A stretch of DNA of 8,894 nucleotides, taken from positions 1-8,894 of the forward strand of contig CALFBL010000361.1 in assembly GCA_937951695.1 (NCBI GenBank), in the 5' to 3' direction. The DNA is from an uncultured Granulosicoccaceae bacterium. Lineage in GTDB: Bacteria > Pseudomonadota > Gammaproteobacteria > Granulosicoccales > Granulosicoccaceae. Positions 7,562-8,894 of the stretch are shown here, piece after piece. Each line of letters starts with the position of its first letter. Positions within the stretch are counted from its first letter, which is position 1. The notes beneath the pieces are model-generated. The model was not told the DNA's origin, ran no database searches, and worked only from the letters and a program-made list of their open reading frames with translations. Position numbers and translations under genes: made by a program.

Positions 7562-7567
7562 GGTGAA

Positions 7568-7571
7568 CCCC
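7568..7571 (-). promoter_or_regulatory. Likely ribosome binding site choosing the PhyH start
   Basis: GGGG on the minus strand, six bases ahead of the ATG at 7561. It favours that start over the upstream in-frame ATG at 7579, in whose short leader it lies. The match to the Shine-Dalgarno consensus is only partial. Confidence 0.35.
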
Positions 7572-7579
7572 AAGTCCAT

Positions 7580-7748
7580 ATCTCACTAATCGAACCCAGT
7601 TTTTACCATGTTCTTTTCCTGTCGTAGCAAACAACTTGCTCGATTTATTCCTCGTCGAATACAGTTCTTAAAAGAGCGGCGCCACTTGTGCCGCGATGCG
7701 CTCAGTGCGGTGATTGTTTGGGGTACCATATGGGACAACTTCTGCTGC
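7580..7748. promoter_or_regulatory. Divergent intergenic region between the PhyH operon and the TauE-type gene
   Basis: About 170 bases separate the two divergent starts and must carry the promoters of both units if neither is read from further away. No convincing -35/-10 pair stands out on either strand. An imperfect inverted repeat GCGGC/GCCGC (7676-7680 and 7690-7694, nine bases apart) is a candidate operator. The exporter reading frame stays open back to an ATG at 7608, but those 47 residues (basic, Cys- and Trp-containing) do not look like the family, so I treat the stretch as non-coding. Confidence 0.4.
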
Positions 7749-8552
7749 ATGCGTACCTCATCCGGCGAGAACCTAATTACGGCGAACCCTTTGCTCGAAC
7801 CCCTTCTCATCAGTCATTTGCCATTAGCGATCGCCGCGTTTTGCATCGGGCTATCCAAAGGGGGGCTGCCAGGCGTGGGAATGATCGCGGTGCCGCTGAT
7901 GGCACTGACGATGTCGCCGATCAAGGCTGCAGCACTTGTCTTGCCGATCTTCATTTTGTCGGACATTGTGGCGGTGTATCTGTACCGGCATAATTTTGAT
8001 CGCGCGAATCTTCGAATCTTGATACCGGCTTGCCTGCTTGGCGTGGGCCTCGGCTGGCTGACCGCATCGACGGTCTCCGATGACTGGGTAGCGCTGATGA
8101 TCGGCTTGTTGGGCGTTGGGTTTTGCCTGAACGTGTGGCTTCGCCCCTACAAAGATCAGAGCGGCAAACCCCCTCGACGCGTAAGCGGTTTGTTCTGGGG
8201 CACCTTGTCCGGTTTCACCAGCTTCGTCGCGCACGCCGGGGCTCCGCCTTATCAGATCTATACGCTGCCTCAGAAAATGCCCAGATTGGTGTTTGCCGGA
8301 ACAACGACGATTCTGTTCGCCAGCGTCAATCTGGCGAAAATAGTCCCTTACGCGATGATCGAACCCTTTACGACGGATATGATAAAAACGTCTCTGATCT
8401 TTCTGCCTGTGGCATTGGCAGGAACGTTATTTGGAAAATTAGGAGTACAAAAATTAAGCGATCGGTGGTTTTATCGGTTGGTACAGATCGCGCTGTTTCT
8501 GATTTGCATCGAACTCATCGTGAAATCGACCCCCGCGCTGATAAGCGCTTAG
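7749..8552 (+). CDS. TauE/SafE-family membrane permease (putative anion/sulfite exporter)
   Basis: The 267-residue product is an inner-membrane protein made almost wholly of hydrophobic segments, of the usual length for the TauE/SafE family. It shows the two family repeats: an N-terminal GLSKGGLPGVGMIAVPLMAL motif and a second-half motif in SGFTSFVAHAGAPPYQIY. Members export sulfite, sulfoacetate or other organic anions. The frame is open from an ATG at 7608, but the extra 47 residues are not membrane-like and would run into the PhyH promoter region, so the ATG at 7749 is preferred even though its ribosome-binding site is weak. No sulfonate-breakdown gene is in the window, so a sulfur substrate is not supported here; export of an acidic product of the adjacent oxygenase pathway is equally possible. 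Confidence 0.85.
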   Translation: MRTSSGENLITANPLLEPLLISHLPLAIAAFCIGLSKGGLPGVGMIAVPLMALTMSPIKAAALVLPIFILSDIVAVYLYRHNFDRANLRILIPACLLGVGLGWLTASTVSDDWVALMIGLLGVGFCLNVWLRPYKDQSGKPPRRVSGLFWGTLSGFTSFVAHAGAPPYQIYTLPQKMPRLVFAGTTTILFASVNLAKIVPYAMIEPFTTDMIKTSLIFLPVALAGTLFGKLGVQKLSDRWFYRLVQIALFLICIELIVKSTPALISA

Positions 8553-8894
8553 TCGAGCTTCGGCCCGTTTAAGACCACTGCCAGCCGATTCAGACGCGGT
8601 GGGCGGAAGATCGTCCAAACGGATCAACCTAATTCAGTAGCTTAATTTATCAAATTTACACAACCCAGCTTATATCTATGCCAAATGGCAACAGCATAGA
8701 AGCTCTTCGAGCTTTGGATACCGAGATTGAAAAAGATTGCCATATGATTATTGAGCCCGGCATTTTACCGCCCCATTGAAAATGAGGCCGGTAATAACTC
8801 AATGGCCAGTTGCAATCCTTGGTTGGTTAAATAGGTAGGAACGAATTATGGTCTAGGTGATATTTTCTCACGTACGAACGAGCTCTCAAATGAT
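8553..8894. other. Intergenic stretch without a convincing gene
   Basis: Nothing in these 342 bases looks like a conserved protein. It includes an AT-rich run (8641-8676), a 33-codon ATG frame (8678-8779) with no ribosome-binding site, a short perfect inverted repeat AAGCTC/GAGCTT (8700-8714), and the nested inverted repeats listed separately. No T-rich terminator follows the exporter gene. The right edge is non-coding on the + strand; only short open stretches enter from the edge on the - strand. Confidence 0.55.
8735..8817. repeat. Nested inverted repeats forming a long imperfect stem-loop
   Basis: Three arm pairs are nested around one centre. The outer pair is GATTGC (8735-8740) with GCAATC (8812-8817). 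The middle pair is ATTGAG (8750-8755) with CTCAAT (8798-8803). The inner hairpin pairs 8765-8777 with 8781-8794, using TTACCG/CGGTAA and CATT/AATG joined by two C-G pairs, one mismatch and one bulged C around a GAA loop. Neither strand has a T-run after the stem, so it is not a standard intrinsic terminator. It could be a structured RNA, a cruciform or attachment-type site, or a remnant of a small mobile element. Confidence 0.5.

Noticed and set aside
7586..7810. 74-codon minus-strand frame upstream of the PhyH gene
   Set aside because: It is basic and low in recognisable structure, overlaps the start of the exporter gene on the other strand and occupies the expected promoter region; no family resemblance.
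8678..8779. 33-codon frame in the terminal intergenic stretch (begins MPNGNSIEALRALD)
   Set aside because: The composition is protein-like, but there is no ribosome-binding site or recognisable family, and it runs into the nested inverted repeats; at most a remnant.
8765..8794. Inner hairpin considered as a Rho-independent terminator for the exporter gene
   Set aside because: It lies more than 200 bases after the stop and lacks a T-run on either strand.

Overview
The window looks like accessory catabolic chromosome from a proteobacterium, most likely marine or otherwise aerobic. This is an inference from the gene families (non-pyrrolysine MttB-type methyltransferase, PuuC/PuuB-like amine-oxidation enzymes, PhyH and HD-domain oxygenases, a TauE-type exporter), from the tight operon packing and from the moderately GC-rich composition. 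No ribosomal or marker gene is present to fix the lineage. I saw no tRNA, rRNA, CRISPR array or transposase.

Region 1 (1-4794, + strand) is a tightly coupled cassette. It holds the C-terminal end of a dihydrodipicolinate-synthase-family lyase, an NAD(P)-dependent aldehyde dehydrogenase with a complete active site, an MttB-family (trimethylamine/betaine-type) methyltransferase and a DAO-type FAD oxidoreductase. The first two junctions are 4-base ATGA overlaps and the third gap is 11 bases. Together they suggest breakdown of a methylated amine or quaternary ammonium compound: methyl removal, flavin oxidation of the amine, lyase chemistry and aldehyde oxidation. The substrate cannot be read from the sequence.

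Region 2 (7579 down to 4835, - strand) converges on region 1. In transcription order it holds a PhyH-family Fe(II)/2-oxoglutarate dioxygenase, an HD-domain protein carrying all six expected diiron ligands, a previously unmarked 36-residue single-helix membrane protein, and an AKR7-like aldehyde reductase. A PhyH dioxygenase followed by a PhnZ/TmpB-like HD oxygenase is the architecture of two-step oxidative phosphonate cleavage (hydroxylate, then cleave C-P). However, this HD protein lacks the Tyr/Glu pair of PhnZ, so it may act on a different substrate. This is the most interesting system in the window. If it made glycine betaine from a trimethylammonio-phosphonate, as TmpA/TmpB do, it would feed the methyltransferase cassette next door, but that link is speculation.

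Region 3 (7580-8552) is a divergent intergenic region followed by a TauE/SafE-family membrane exporter on the + strand, probably starting at 7749. Region 4 (8553-8894) has no convincing gene but contains a nested set of inverted repeats (8735-8817) that may be a structured RNA or a small mobile-element remnant.
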